Positions 16,571 to 25,936 of a stretch of DNA of 64,000 nucleotides are shown one piece after another. Positions within the stretch are counted from its first letter, which is position 1, and the number at the start of each line of letters is the position of its first letter. The notes under the pieces are model-generated. The model ran no database searches. It saw only the letters and a program-made list of their open reading frames with translations, and had not been told where the DNA came from. Origin of the DNA: Sphingopyxis macrogoltabida (GTDB lineage Bacteria; Pseudomonadota; Alphaproteobacteria; Sphingomonadales; Sphingomonadaceae); NCBI RefSeq assembly GCF_001314325.1, contig NZ_CP009429.1, forward strand, positions 4,154,501 through 4,218,500, written 5' to 3'. Both the position numbers and the translations under genes were made by a program.

Positions 16571-17217
16571 TCCGACCGGCATGCGAGGAACAGCCGCCGC
16601 TCGTGCTGGTCGTCGACGACGATGAGGACGTTCGCACCGCAATCAGCGAGCTGATGTTATCGGTAGGGATAGAGGCCGAATGCTGCGCCTCGACCCGCGA
16701 CCTCATCGAATCGCCGCTTCTAGATCGCGCGGGCTGTCTCGTCCTCGACGTACGAATGCCGGGCGCGAGCGGGCTCGACCTCCAGCAGCATCTGGCCTCT
16801 GCGGGTATTTCCAAACCCATCGTCTTCCTGACCGGGCACGGCGACATCCCCATGTCGGTGCAGGCGATGAAAGCCGGCGCGGTCGATTTTCTGACCAAGC
16901 CGGTCCGCGATCAGACCTTGCTCGATGCCGTAACCGCGGGGATCGAACGCGACATTGCCGAGCGTGCCAATGCGCAAATCGTCCATGAACAGGTCGAACG
17001 CTATGCGACGCTGACGCCGCGGGAAAGTCAGGTCATGCGCGAAGTCGCACTGGGGCGGCTGAACAAGCAGATCGCTTACGACCTAGGTATAACCGAGATC
17101 ACTGTGAAGCTGCACCGCAGCAATGTGATGCGTAAAATGCAGGCCGCTTCGGTTGGCGAACTGATCCGCGCGTGGGAAAAATTGCCGGCGGAGGTGCGCG
17201 AACCGGCCCCGGCCTAG
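16567..17217 (+). CDS. FixJ/LuxR-type response regulator
   Basis: A 216-residue two-domain response regulator. The receiver has the acidic pocket VVDDDEDV, the phosphorylated aspartate in LVLDVRMPG (about Asp61) and the conserved lysine in FLTKPV (about Lys111). The C-terminal LuxR-type HTH reads LTPRESQVMREVALGRLNKQ then IAYDLGITEITVKLHRSNVM. This architecture is that of FixJ/TodT-type activators. It overlaps the Rrf2 gene by four bases and is followed by a receiver-only protein and two kinases, which are the natural partners. Confidence 0.92.
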   Translation: MIRPACEEQPPLVLVVDDDEDVRTAISELMLSVGIEAECCASTRDLIESPLLDRAGCLVLDVRMPGASGLDLQQHLASAGISKPIVFLTGHGDIPMSVQAMKAGAVDFLTKPVRDQTLLDAVTAGIERDIAERANAQIVHEQVERYATLTPRESQVMREVALGRLNKQIAYDLGITEITVKLHRSNVMRKMQAASVGELIRAWEKLPAEVREPAPA

Positions 17218-17302
17218 ACTTTGGTATGGTTATAATGGCTTACAAGCTGCGCGACATTGACTCCATCGGCCAGCGAGGCCGCGTGAAAGAGGATGCCGCC
17301 GC

Positions 17303-17692
17303 TTGTCCCATATGCCGACCGTCGCGATCGTGGACGATGACGAGGCCGTTCGCGAAGCCCTGGGCGACCTTCTGATGGTCTCGGGGCTCGCCTGCGAATG
17401 TTTCGAGGGCGCTGCCGAGTTTCTTGCGGCGCTCCGCGTCCGCCAATTCGATTGCCTTGTGACCGACATTCGCATGCCGGGCATGTCAGGAATCGATTTG
17501 ATCGAACGATTGCGCGACGAGCGCGCAGAACTGCCGGTGATCGTCCTATCGTCGGTGCTCGACGAAGCGACGCGTTCCCATGCCCTCGCGATCGGTGCGC
17601 AGGCGTGGCTCACCAAGCCCGTCACCGACGAGCATCTGCTGGGAGCGCTCGCGCAGGCAATCGCAAGTTCAGGTTCGAGCTCAAAGCGGTGA
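17303..17692 (+). CDS. Stand-alone receiver-domain response regulator
   Basis: A 129-residue single receiver domain with no output domain: AIVDDDEAVREALG, the phospho-acceptor in LVTDIRMPGMSG (about Asp55) and LTKPV near residue 104. Such proteins act as phosphate sinks or relay partners or bind other proteins. It starts with TTG at 17303 or ATG at 17312. Its stop overlaps the GTG start of the first kinase by four bases, so it is made with the kinase and probably competes with the FixJ-type regulator for phosphate. Confidence 0.88.
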   Translation: MSHMPTVAIVDDDEAVREALGDLLMVSGLACECFEGAAEFLAALRVRQFDCLVTDIRMPGMSGIDLIERLRDERAELPVIVLSSVLDEATRSHALAIGAQAWLTKPVTDEHLLGALAQAIASSGSSSKR

Positions 17693-19722
17693 CGGCGACC
17701 CTCCTCGACCCGCTTGAGAGCGATGTGAAGGGCATCGCGGAACTCGCATCGGAGAGCATCGTCATCCTCGATCCCGCCGGGATCATTCGCTATTGGAACC
17801 CGGCCGCCGAGCGCCTGTTCGGCTGGCCCGCACTCGCCGTTTGCGGGACCGATGGCGCACAGCTGTCGCCCGCGCCAGGCGACGAGGCGAACGCCTGGTC
17901 GCAATTGCTTCAGGAAGGCGCGTGGGAGGGACGTGTTCGGCGCCGCACGCGCGACGGCGACGTGCGGGTCGCAAGGATCCGGCGGCATCTGCGTTACGAC
18001 GGCGCCGGAACGCTGCGCGACGTCGTCGAATATGCCCGCGCGGAGCCCGAGGCACCAGGCTGGACGGGAGCGCACGACCCAGTCCCTGATCGGTCGATGG
18101 CGGCGAGTTGGGAAATCGACGTCGCGCCCGCCGCCGACATCCTCGCTCGTCTCGCCCCCCGCGCGCCCGGCGCCGACACGTCCGAGCGCGATGAACTTCT
18201 CCACGGCCTCGTCAATGCCGCGCAGATCGTCGAGGTCAACGATCGGACCGCGAGACTGGTTGGCGGCAACCGCGGGCGGGCCCTGATGGCCGGACAGTCG
18301 GTCGCGGCTTTCTGGCCTCTCGAAAGTCGGACGATCCTTGCTGATCTCATCCTCGAGGCACGCGCCGACCGCGAGTGCCGCAGCGTCCAGCGCCGCCTTG
18401 CCTCCGACGGCATCCTGCGCGATCCGCTCGTTACCGTGTGGCGCGCGGGCGACGATCGACCGGACCGGTTATTCGTTGCCGTCGACGGCGTGGCCGACGA
18501 CGATCGATCCTACCTCTATCTGCGCGCCAGCGAGGCGCGCTACCGCAAGCTCATTCACTATATGCCGGTCGCGCTCTGGCAGGTCGATGCGAGCCACATG
18601 GGCAAGATATACGCCGAGTTGCGCTCACGCGGTGTCACCGACTTTGCAGGACATCTCGACGATCACCCTGAACTCGTCGAATTCGCAGCGGCGAGCGTTC
18701 CGGTCACCGACGTCAATCGATGCGCGATCGAACTCGTCGGCGGTGCCAGCGTACAGGACTTAATCCGGCCCGTCGGATATCTGTTCGCCGAAAGCCCGGA
18801 ATCGCTGCGCCGCGTCATGATCGGGCGATTCAGCGGGCGCAAGAATTACAGCGAATATATGAAGATACGCGCGCTTGACGGTCGCCTGCTCGACGTCCGC
18901 TTTTCGGTTACCTATCCCGAACCGCTGCTCGAACTCGATACGACAATTTTCAGCCTCGAAGATGTGACGGAACGACTCCGCATCGAGACCGAGCTCAGGC
19001 AACTCCAGGCCGATTTTAGCCACGCCGCGCGCATCTCGACCCTCGGCGAGCTGACCAGTTCGATCGCCCATGAAGTCAATCAGCCGCTGGCGGCAATCAT
19101 GACGAATGCCGAGACGAGCCTTCGCTGGCTGGCGCGCGACGAACCCGACATCGGCAAGGTCGCGCAGCTGACAACGCGGATCGCGACGAGCGCGCGCCGC
19201 GCCGACGATATCGTCCGCCGCATTCGCAGCATGGCCGTCAAGCAGGCACCCGAACCGGTACCGATCGCGCTCAACGACGTCGTGCAGGAAAGCCTCCTCT
19301 TCGTCCGCCACGAGATCGAAACACGCGGCATTCGCGTGACGACATCCTATGCACGCCGCGTTCCGAAAATCGTCGGCGATCGCATCCAGCTCCAACAAGT
19401 CATCGTCAACCTGCTGATCAATGCGGCGCAGGCGGTCGAGGCATCGTGCGAGGCCGACAGGGAAATCCATATTGCAACGACGGCGGGCTCAAAAGGCGAA
19501 GCCGTGCTCACTTTGCGCGACCGCGGACCGGGGATCGACCCTGACCATCTCGGCCAAATCTTCGACGGCTTCTTCACTACGAAGCCGCAAGGGATGGGAA
19601 TCGGCCTCGCAATCTGCCGATCGATCGTCGCGGCGCACGGCGGCGGAGTGTCAGCCTCCAACCATCCAGAGGGCGGCGCGGAATTTCGCGTCCGCTTGCC
19701 GCCCGCGCGTCAGGCATCATGA
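17689..19722 (+). CDS. PAS-containing sensor histidine kinase (first of two)
   Basis: A 677-residue, apparently soluble kinase. An N-terminal PAS domain (ASESIVILDPAGIIRYWNPA, about residues 18-60) is followed by a second sensing region with a PAS-like domain (YRKLIHYMPVALWQVDASHM, about residues 285-430). The H-box is SIAHEVNQPLAAIMTNA with the phosphorylated histidine at about residue 461, then the N box (LINAAQAVEA), G1 (DRGPGID) and G2 (GMGIGLAICRS). It uses a GTG start at 17689 inside the receiver gene's stop; the much longer frame from 17398 would read out of frame through the receiver. No transmembrane helix is seen. Confidence 0.92.
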   Translation: MTATLLDPLESDVKGIAELASESIVILDPAGIIRYWNPAAERLFGWPALAVCGTDGAQLSPAPGDEANAWSQLLQEGAWEGRVRRRTRDGDVRVARIRRHLRYDGAGTLRDVVEYARAEPEAPGWTGAHDPVPDRSMAASWEIDVAPAADILARLAPRAPGADTSERDELLHGLVNAAQIVEVNDRTARLVGGNRGRALMAGQSVAAFWPLESRTILADLILEARADRECRSVQRRLASDGILRDPLVTVWRAGDDRPDRLFVAVDGVADDDRSYLYLRASEARYRKLIHYMPVALWQVDASHMGKIYAELRSRGVTDFAGHLDDHPELVEFAAASVPVTDVNRCAIELVGGASVQDLIRPVGYLFAESPESLRRVMIGRFSGRKNYSEYMKIRALDGRLLDVRFSVTYPEPLLELDTTIFSLEDVTERLRIETELRQLQADFSHAARISTLGELTSSIAHEVNQPLAAIMTNAETSLRWLARDEPDIGKVAQLTTRIATSARRADDIVRRIRSMAVKQAPEPVPIALNDVVQESLLFVRHEIETRGIRVTTSYARRVPKIVGDRIQLQQVIVNLLINAAQAVEASCEADREIHIATTAGSKGEAVLTLRDRGPGIDPDHLGQIFDGFFTTKPQGMGIGLAICRSIVAAHGGGVSASNHPEGGAEFRVRLPPARQAS

Positions 19723-21572
19723 TCGAGCCGGCTGGCCTGTTCGCCGGTCTGGCAATCGGCGTCGCGATGGGCGCGCTTGTATGGCGGCGCCATGCCGAAC
19801 CCCATATCCATGCGGACGAGGCGATTCATCCCGGAGACCGCCAAGCCATTGCACAGGCAGAAGCACGCGCCTTTTGCAGCGGCGTGCCGCAGGTCGTCAG
19901 CTACCGCCAGCGCTCGCCAAGGCACGGATGGCGATGGCACAAATATCGTGCCGAACCTGCCTATTCCTCCAATGTCACCGTACGCCCCTTGGTTCACGAC
20001 CCGGGCGAAAACTGGGCGCTCGCCACCTCGCTCGGGGAAACCGGCGATGCGGTAAACGCCGCGAAGATCATCGAAGACGTCTACGGCTCTGCGTTCGCCT
20101 TCGACGCTGAAGGACGCTTCACCTATGCGACCCCCATGGCCCAGACATCGCTTGCGATGACATTGGACGATTTCAACGAGCCGCTGAGCGATGCGGCTTT
20201 CCTCGACGGCGGTGACCTTGGCTGGAAGAGGGGCGTGCATCCGGCAGACTATGACAGCGCTTCTGCCGAGCTGCGCCGTTGCATGCGCAGCGGAACACCG
20301 TTCAACTATGAATATCGCGTGCTGCGGGCAACCGGCGAATATGTTTGGCACCGCTTTGCGATCCGCCCTGCACGCGCCGGCGACGGCCGCGTTACGGGTT
20401 GGTACGGCACGGGTTTCGACGTCGATGTCTTCCGCCGGACCGACGCCGCCCTGCACGAAAGCGAGCGCTCCCTGCGCGAACTGCTCGAGACTGCGCCCGC
20501 TCTTATCTGGTGCATGACGCCCTCGGGCCGGCCGATCTACTTCAGCCGCCACATGCGCGAATTCCTCGGCTTCGACGTCGCGGCGAAGGACGAACCCGAT
20601 GTTCCGCGATTGCAAAGCCTGTTGGGCGCCATCATCCATCCCGACGATCTCGACCGCGTAAACGAGCGTCTCGATCATTCGCTGCGCACGGGCGAGCCCT
20701 ATGCGCTCACCCATCGGCAGCGCCGCTTCGACGGGATGTTTCGCTGGGTCGAAACGCGGCTCGCCGCCATGCGCGACGAAGCCGGCGAAATCGTGCAGTG
20801 GAACGGCGTTTGTCTCGATATCCACGACCAGATCCGGGCGCAGGATGAGCTCCGGCAAGCGCAGGATAAACTCGCGAAAGCCGGCGAGGCGGCGAGCCTC
20901 GCCGAGCTCTCGGCATCGATCGCGCATGAGGTCAACCAGCCGCTCGCCGCCATCATGACCAACGCCCAGGCTTGCCAGCGGTGGCTGGCCGGCGAAGAGC
21001 CGAACATCGCCCGCGCGCGGGGCATCGTTGACCGGATCGTGCGAAGCGCCGAATCCGCAGCCGACATCGTCAGCCACATCCGTGCCCTTTTCCAAAACAG
21101 CGCCGGTCCGCGCCGATCCACCGACCTCGGCGCGCTCGTCGGCGAAGTGCGAGACCTCCTCGCCGAGCCCTTCGCGCAAAGTCGAACATCGCTCGACATT
21201 CGGCTCGCCCCCGGCCTTCCACCCGTCGCAATCGATGCCGTCCAGATCCAGCAGGTTTTCGTCAACATCCTGCGCAACGCGATCGAGGCAATGGCTGCGA
21301 GCCCGGAGGGCAGCCGAAAGTTACGGCTGGAAGGAGCCGTTGAGCGCGGTCGCATACGGATCGATATCACCGACACGGGGCCAGGCCTTGCCGACCCCGA
21401 TCACGCGTTGGAAGCCTTCTTCACGACCAAGGCGCACGGCATGGGAATGGGTCTCGCCATCTGCCGCTCGATCGTCGAAGCGCACGGCGGCCCACTCCGA
21501 GCCAACAACGTCGAACCCACCGGCGCGCGCTTCACCTTCACCCTTCCAATAGCGAAGGGCGGCGACGACTAG
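19719..21572 (+). CDS. PAS-containing sensor histidine kinase (second of two)
   Basis: A 617-residue kinase beginning with one short hydrophobic segment (LFAGLAIGVAMGALVW, residues 7-22) that may anchor it in the membrane. Two PAS/PAC modules follow (about 110-235 and 245-375; FNYEYRVLRATGEYVWHRFA and FDGMFRWVETRLAAMRDEAG). The H-box SIAHEVNQPLAAIMTNA (histidine near residue 403) is almost identical to that of the preceding kinase, and the ATPase domain has NILRNAIEAM, DTGPGL and GMGMGLAICRS. The gene overlaps the first kinase by four bases. The matching catalytic cores suggest duplication with sensor divergence, so both may feed the same regulator(s). Confidence 0.92.
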   Translation: MIEPAGLFAGLAIGVAMGALVWRRHAEPHIHADEAIHPGDRQAIAQAEARAFCSGVPQVVSYRQRSPRHGWRWHKYRAEPAYSSNVTVRPLVHDPGENWALATSLGETGDAVNAAKIIEDVYGSAFAFDAEGRFTYATPMAQTSLAMTLDDFNEPLSDAAFLDGGDLGWKRGVHPADYDSASAELRRCMRSGTPFNYEYRVLRATGEYVWHRFAIRPARAGDGRVTGWYGTGFDVDVFRRTDAALHESERSLRELLETAPALIWCMTPSGRPIYFSRHMREFLGFDVAAKDEPDVPRLQSLLGAIIHPDDLDRVNERLDHSLRTGEPYALTHRQRRFDGMFRWVETRLAAMRDEAGEIVQWNGVCLDIHDQIRAQDELRQAQDKLAKAGEAASLAELSASIAHEVNQPLAAIMTNAQACQRWLAGEEPNIARARGIVDRIVRSAESAADIVSHIRALFQNSAGPRRSTDLGALVGEVRDLLAEPFAQSRTSLDIRLAPGLPPVAIDAVQIQQVFVNILRNAIEAMAASPEGSRKLRLEGAVERGRIRIDITDTGPGLADPDHALEAFFTTKAHGMGMGLAICRSIVEAHGGPLRANNVEPTGARFTFTLPIAKGGDD

Positions 21573-21714
21573 TCGCCAACCTGCCTCGACCTTGGCATAG
21601 TCGCAGCGCATCCCCCGTATAATCGCGCTCCCGCCCGAAATCCTTATCCCAAGTGGGCCGATCCCGTCCCGGGCATCCCGTATACGGCATCGGTTCGATG
21701 CGAAGGATCACAGC

Positions 21715-22686
21715 ATGCCCATACTTCAGGATTTCATGATCGGTCGCCGGGCGCTCGTCGCCGCCGGTGGCGCGGCGACGCTTGCAGGCGGCCTGGGCTG
21801 GTCGGCTGTCAGCCTTGGCACAATCCCCCCGAAAGCTCACAAAGGAGCCGATCCCATGACTTATATCACTGCCAGTGACGGCGCGCAGATTTTCTACAAG
21901 GACTGGGGGCCGCGCGATGCGCAGCCGCTCGTCTTCCATCACGGCTGGCCGCTCACGGCCGACGAGTGGGACAACCAGCTGCTCTTCTTCCTCTCTCAGG
22001 GCTACCGCGTGATTGCCCACGACCGGCGTGGTCACGGCCGCTCGACGCAGACCGATCACGGCAACGAGATGGACACCTATGCCGCCGACGTCGCGGCGCT
22101 GGTCGCTTCGCTCGACCTCAAGGGCGCGGTACACATCGGCCATTCGACCGGCGGCGGCGAAGCTGCGCATTATGCCGCACGCGCCAAAGCCGGAACGATC
22201 GCAAAGCTGATTCTCGTCGGCGCAGTTCCGCCAGTCATGGTGAAGAAGGCCAGCAACCCCGGCGGTCTTCCCGTCGAGGTGTTCGACGGGTTCCGCAAGG
22301 CACTGGCCGAGGACCGGTCGCAATTCTACCTCGATATCGCCTCGGGCCCTTTCTATGGCTTCAACCGCGACGGCGCGAAGGTCAGCCAGGGCCTGATCCA
22401 GAATTGGTGGCGGCAAGGCATGGTCGGCAGCGCCAAGGCCCACTACGACTGCATCAAGGCGTTTTCCGAAACCGACTTCACCGAAGATCTGAAGAAGATT
22501 GCGGTCCCTACGCTGGTCATGCACGGCACCGACGATCAGGTCGTGCCGTTCGCGGACTCCGCCCCGCTCTCGGCGAAGCTGCTCGCGAATGGCACGCTGA
22601 AGGCCTATGAAGGCTTTCCGCACGGCATGGCGGCGACCCACGCCGACGTGGTCAACAGGGATATGCTCGATTTCATCCGGAGCTAA
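21715..22686 (+). CDS. Alpha/beta hydrolase of the non-haem chloroperoxidase type
   Basis: An alpha/beta-hydrolase whose body matches cofactor-free haloperoxidases/arylesterases: [12 protein letters not shown], the oxyanion region [13 protein letters not shown], the nucleophile GHSTGGGE (Ser at about 144), acid in [10 protein letters not shown] (about 272) and base in FPHGMAATH (about 303). The long form (323 residues) starts with [20 protein letters not shown], which looks like a twin-arginine-type export leader. An internal ATG at 21856 with AAAGGAG upstream would give the usual cytosolic length (276 residues) beginning MTYITASDG. Both starts have plausible ribosome sites, so two forms are possible. 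Confidence 0.9.
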   Translation: MPILQDFMIGRRALVAAGGAATLAGGLGWSAVSLGTIPPKAHKGADPMTYITASDGAQIFYKDWGPRDAQPLVFHHGWPLTADEWDNQLLFFLSQGYRVIAHDRRGHGRSTQTDHGNEMDTYAADVAALVASLDLKGAVHIGHSTGGGEAAHYAARAKAGTIAKLILVGAVPPVMVKKASNPGGLPVEVFDGFRKALAEDRSQFYLDIASGPFYGFNRDGAKVSQGLIQNWWRQGMVGSAKAHYDCIKAFSETDFTEDLKKIAVPTLVMHGTDDQVVPFADSAPLSAKLLANGTLKAYEGFPHGMAATHADVVNRDMLDFIRS

Positions 22687-22693
22687 AATAGAG

Positions 22694-22723
22694 GCCGGGA
22701 CGAACCGCCACGTTCGTCCTGGC
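22694..22723 (+). terminator. Hairpin after the chloroperoxidase gene
   Basis: GCCGGGACGAAC pairs with GTTCGTCCTGGC (one mismatch) around CGCCAC eight bases after the stop. Only a short TAATTT follows. It lies between convergent genes. Confidence 0.65.
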
Positions 22724-22773
22724 TAATTTGCGATCGCGGCAGCGCCAACCCGCCCAAGCGAGGATGCGTCAGC

Positions 22774-23382
22774 CTATCTTTGAGCCGGGCCGATCCACTT
22801 GCTCGCTACCGGCGCACAATATTGCGCCATGGCCCGCAGGAGCATAGCGGGGTCGTCCTCGACGATCAGCATGTCGCGGTGGACAGGCTTCAAAAAGCCT
22901 TGCCCGGCAATATGATCGAGGAATCGCAGCAGCCCCTCATAGAAACCCGATACATTGAGCACAGCGCATGGCTTGATGTGACTTCCGAGCTGCGCCCAGG
23001 TCCAGATCTCCAACAGTTCTTCCAGCGTTCCGATCCCGCCTGGAAGTGCGATGAAGCCGTCAGACAGCTCGGCCATCAGAGCCTTGCGCTCGTGCATCGA
23101 GGCCACGATGCGCAGGTCGGTCAGCCCCGGATGAGCGACTTCCCTTTCGACGAGCGCCTGCGGAATGACGCCGGTTACCCGGCCGCCGCGCGCCAGCACG
23201 GCATCGGCAACGGCGCCCATCAGGCCGACGGACGCGCCGCCATAGACCAAGTCTATTCCGCCGAGCGCCAGCTGCTCGCCAAGTCTCCGTGCGGCGGCTC
23301 CATAGGCGGGCGAAATTCCCGGGCTGGAACCCGAAAATACGCAAAGCCGGCGGGCCTGCCCCCGTGTCCGTTCGGCGGTCAT
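22774..23382 (-). CDS. LOG family (TIGR00730) nucleotide phosphoribohydrolase
   Basis: A 202-residue protein of the LOG family, which in characterised members removes ribose-5'-phosphate from cytokinin nucleotides or other nucleoside monophosphates. The N-terminus LCVFSGSSPGISPAYGAAAR, the phosphate loop region VYGGASVGLMGAVADA and the signature PGGIGTLEELLEIWTW (about residue 114) are complete, including the catalytic Glu and Arg of the MHERKALM block. The start at 23382 shares one base with the stop of the SDR gene upstream (TGATG), so the two are coupled. In bacteria it is usually a housekeeping nucleotide salvage or detoxification enzyme. Confidence 0.9.
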   Translation of the reverse strand: MTAERTRGQARRLCVFSGSSPGISPAYGAAARRLGEQLALGGIDLVYGGASVGLMGAVADAVLARGGRVTGVIPQALVEREVAHPGLTDLRIVASMHERKALMAELSDGFIALPGGIGTLEELLEIWTWAQLGSHIKPCAVLNVSGFYEGLLRFLDHIAGQGFLKPVHRDMLIVEDDPAMLLRAMAQYCAPVASKWIGPAQR

Positions 23383-24365
23383 CAGCAATATCCCGGCTGA
23401 TGAATATCGAGCAACCGGGCGCTTTCGCGCCACAGCGCTTCGGCCGTTTCGCGGTCGATCGCGAACGGGCGCACACCGGGGCCGCCGAGTTCGCCGTCCG
23501 CTTCGACGGGGGCAATGTCGCAGTCCTCGCAATAGACCCCGCCAACACCCTCCAGCGCGAGCGACGTGGCGCACCAGATCGTCGTGGCTGCACCCTGTTG
23601 CGGATTCTTGAGGTCGCGGTCCGGATCGACGACCGCCGTGCCGTCCGGATGCACCGCCCCGAACTGCTCGATCTCCTCCCGGCTCAGGTGGCGCGCCAGT
23701 GGGCCCAGAATCGAGCCGGGGTGGACCGAATAGGCGCGAATGCCATGATCGGCGCCGCGCGCGTCGAGCGCGACGGCGAAGAGAGCGTTTGCCGTCTTGG
23801 CCTGGCCGTACGCCAACCATTTGTCGTAGGCGCGGCGCCGGAAATCGAGATCGGACAGGTCGAGACCGCCAAGTTGGTGGGCGCGCGACGACAGGACGAC
23901 CACGCGCGCGCCGCCGTCTGCGCTCCGAAGCCGCGGCCAGAGCGCCGCTGCAAGACGGAAATGAGCGAGATGATTGGTCGCGAACTGGCCTTCTCGTCCC
24001 GCGGCATCGCGGAATAGCGGCGTCGCCATGACTCCGGCGCTCAGGATCAGGAGATCGAGCGCGCGACCGCTCTCCTTAAAGCCGGACGCGAAGGCTGTGA
24101 TCGACAATGGGTCGAGAAGGTCCATCGCGGCGACTTCGACGTTTGGCATATCGTGGAAAACTTGCCGGGCCGCGCTCGCATTGCGTGCGGGTACGACAAC
24201 ATGAGCGCCTTTCAAAGCGAGTATCTTGACCGTCTCAAAGCCCAGATTCGATGCGCCGCCCGTGACGATCGCGGACTTCCCTGTAAGATCGACGCCATCG
24301 GCGACATCAGCGGCGGTCGTGAACGGGCCGAAGGGCTTATCAAGCGGCGATTGCACAGCAGTCAT
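23382..24365 (-). CDS. SDR oxidoreductase (retinol-dehydrogenase-like)
   Basis: A 327-residue short-chain dehydrogenase of the longer WWOX/retinol-dehydrogenase-like type. The cofactor loop is TGGASNLGFE (a variant in which the second glycine-x-glycine is replaced), NAG becomes SAGVM, a serine occurs in VVVLSSRAHQ and the catalytic motif is YGQAK. An insertion rich in charged residues near CEDCDIAPVE towards the C-terminus carries a cysteine pair. The altered glycine motif suggests relaxed cofactor geometry but the Tyr-Lys pair is intact. It is upstream of and coupled to the LOG gene. Confidence 0.88.
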   Translation of the reverse strand: MTAVQSPLDKPFGPFTTAADVADGVDLTGKSAIVTGGASNLGFETVKILALKGAHVVVPARNASAARQVFHDMPNVEVAAMDLLDPLSITAFASGFKESGRALDLLILSAGVMATPLFRDAAGREGQFATNHLAHFRLAAALWPRLRSADGGARVVVLSSRAHQLGGLDLSDLDFRRRAYDKWLAYGQAKTANALFAVALDARGADHGIRAYSVHPGSILGPLARHLSREEIEQFGAVHPDGTAVVDPDRDLKNPQQGAATTIWCATSLALEGVGGVYCEDCDIAPVEADGELGGPGVRPFAIDRETAEALWRESARLLDIHQPGYC

Positions 24366-24476
24366 GGAGAGTTCCTGTTCGATAGGGGACGACGGGCCGC
24401 AATTGCGCCCGCGGGAAAAATGTCGGTCGAGAATGAGTGAGGCGCACGACCATCGCGGAGCCCGGCAAAGCGCCCC

Positions 24477-25691
24477 TCAGAAATCGACCGTGCGCGCCTC
24501 GAAGGCATTCTGGAATGCTGCCGCGCGCTCTGCCGCGGGCGGATATATCCAAACGCTATTGACCTCCATCTTGACCTTCTTCGCCTCGGGTCCGGTGATC
24601 TCGACGGTCCGGGGCGACCAACCGCGGGTGAAGATCGCGGCATCAGGACCGAGATCAAGGCACACGACATAGGATGGTTGGTCATATGGCAGGGTTGTCT
24701 CGCCAAGCAGGTCGGCGGCGGCATTATGCCCGGCAAAGGCGCCGAGGCGGCGCGCGTGCTGGCACGACATCAGCGAAAAATTACCCTTATCGTCGGTAGC
24801 CGCCTTCGCGGTATCGCCGGTTGCGAAAATATGCGGCGCTCCAGGGACTCGCAAATCGGGATCGACGAGGACGCGGCCGAGCGTGTCGCGCTCGCCGGGC
24901 AATTGTGCGGTCAGAGGCGAAGCACGCATGCCTGCCGACCAGATCACCGTGTCGGTTTCGATCCGCGCGCCATCGTCGAGCGCGACACCGCCTTCGTCGA
25001 GGCCGGAAACGCCGGATCCGACGATCGTCTCGATACCGAGCTCGCGCAGCCGTGCCTCGATATAAGGACGAGGCTCGTCACCCATGTCGCCGGCGACACA
25101 CGGCCCATGCTCGACGATCACCACGCGCACCGGCGCGTCCTGCCCCAGGATTTCGCGCAGCCGGTCGGGCATTTCGGTCGCCACCTCTATGCCCGTGAAC
25201 CCGCCGCCGACCACCACCACAGTATCACGCGCGGGCGACGCTGGTCGATCGGCGAGTGCTTGCAGATGTTTATCGAGTGCGACCGCGGCCGCCCGATCGT
25301 TCACGCTATGGCCGAAATCGGCAAGGCCAGGTATCGGCGGCTGAAATCCGTGGCTTCCCGCGGCGACGACCAGACGATCATAGGGCAGCATTTCGGCCGA
25401 GCCGTCCACGCCCTTCAAATTGACGACGCTTTTCTCTGCATCGATCTTGTCGACCCATCCGGCACGGAAATCGATATCGGTCGCGGCGAACAGCTCGCCG
25501 AGGGGCGCCGTCATCGACGCGGGATTGCGTTCATAGAGGCGCGGCCTGACGATCAGCGCGGGTTCGGGCGCGACGACGGTAATGGTCAAATCCGCTGGCG
25601 AGACACCCTTCTCATCACGCAGCCGCGCCGCCGAAAGGGCGGCCAGCAGTCCGGCGAAACCGGCTCCGATAATCACGATTTTCTGTGCCAC
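24477..25691 (-). CDS. NDH-2-like NAD(P)H dehydrogenase flavoprotein
   Basis: A 404-residue pyridine nucleotide-disulfide-oxidoreductase-fold flavoprotein resembling type II NADH:quinone dehydrogenases. FAD binds through GAGFAGLLAAL (residues 9-19) and the later FATGDTA (about 288); NAD(P)H binds through VVVGGGFTGIEVATEM (about 150-165). LPYDRLVVAAGS and DTVIWSAGMRASP are further signature segments. No cysteine pair of disulfide reductases is present. The GTG at 25691 has AAGGAG six bases upstream, which decides it over the ATG at 25724. The C-terminus lacks a long hydrophobic anchor, so membrane attachment would be peripheral. Confidence 0.88.
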   Translation of the reverse strand: MAQKIVIIGAGFAGLLAALSAARLRDEKGVSPADLTITVVAPEPALIVRPRLYERNPASMTAPLGELFAATDIDFRAGWVDKIDAEKSVVNLKGVDGSAEMLPYDRLVVAAGSHGFQPPIPGLADFGHSVNDRAAAVALDKHLQALADRPASPARDTVVVVGGGFTGIEVATEMPDRLREILGQDAPVRVVIVEHGPCVAGDMGDEPRPYIEARLRELGIETIVGSGVSGLDEGGVALDDGARIETDTVIWSAGMRASPLTAQLPGERDTLGRVLVDPDLRVPGAPHIFATGDTAKAATDDKGNFSLMSCQHARRLGAFAGHNAAADLLGETTLPYDQPSYVVCLDLGPDAAIFTRGWSPRTVEITGPEAKKVKMEVNSVWIYPPAAERAAAFQNAFEARTVDF

Positions 25692-25936
25692 GGGACTCTC
25701 CTTGCTGAATGGGGCCTCCTCCAACCCGCTGAAGCGGGCGCCGGGAAGATCGACCCGAGCATCGCGGACCGTCCGGCCCTCGCCTATCGTGCAAGGGGCT
25801 AGCGGCTGCAGACCGATGGCGAGGCAGACCTATTCCTTAGGACAGGGCGAGGTGACGGAATGTCGCACCCATCAAGTTGGCAGGCTGGTCGCGTCCGTCA
25901 AGGTGGTGTAATTTCGGCTGTGGCCGTGGGCCATCG

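Noticed and set aside
19710..21179. 489-codon frame opposite the second kinase
   Set aside because: Antisense to a protein with complete kinase motifs; no ribosome site and no recognisable domain.
11496..25886. Composite transposon made by the two IS256 copies
   Set aside because: Each copy has its own distinct 8-bp duplication, so they inserted separately; a composite unit would share one duplication at its outer ends.
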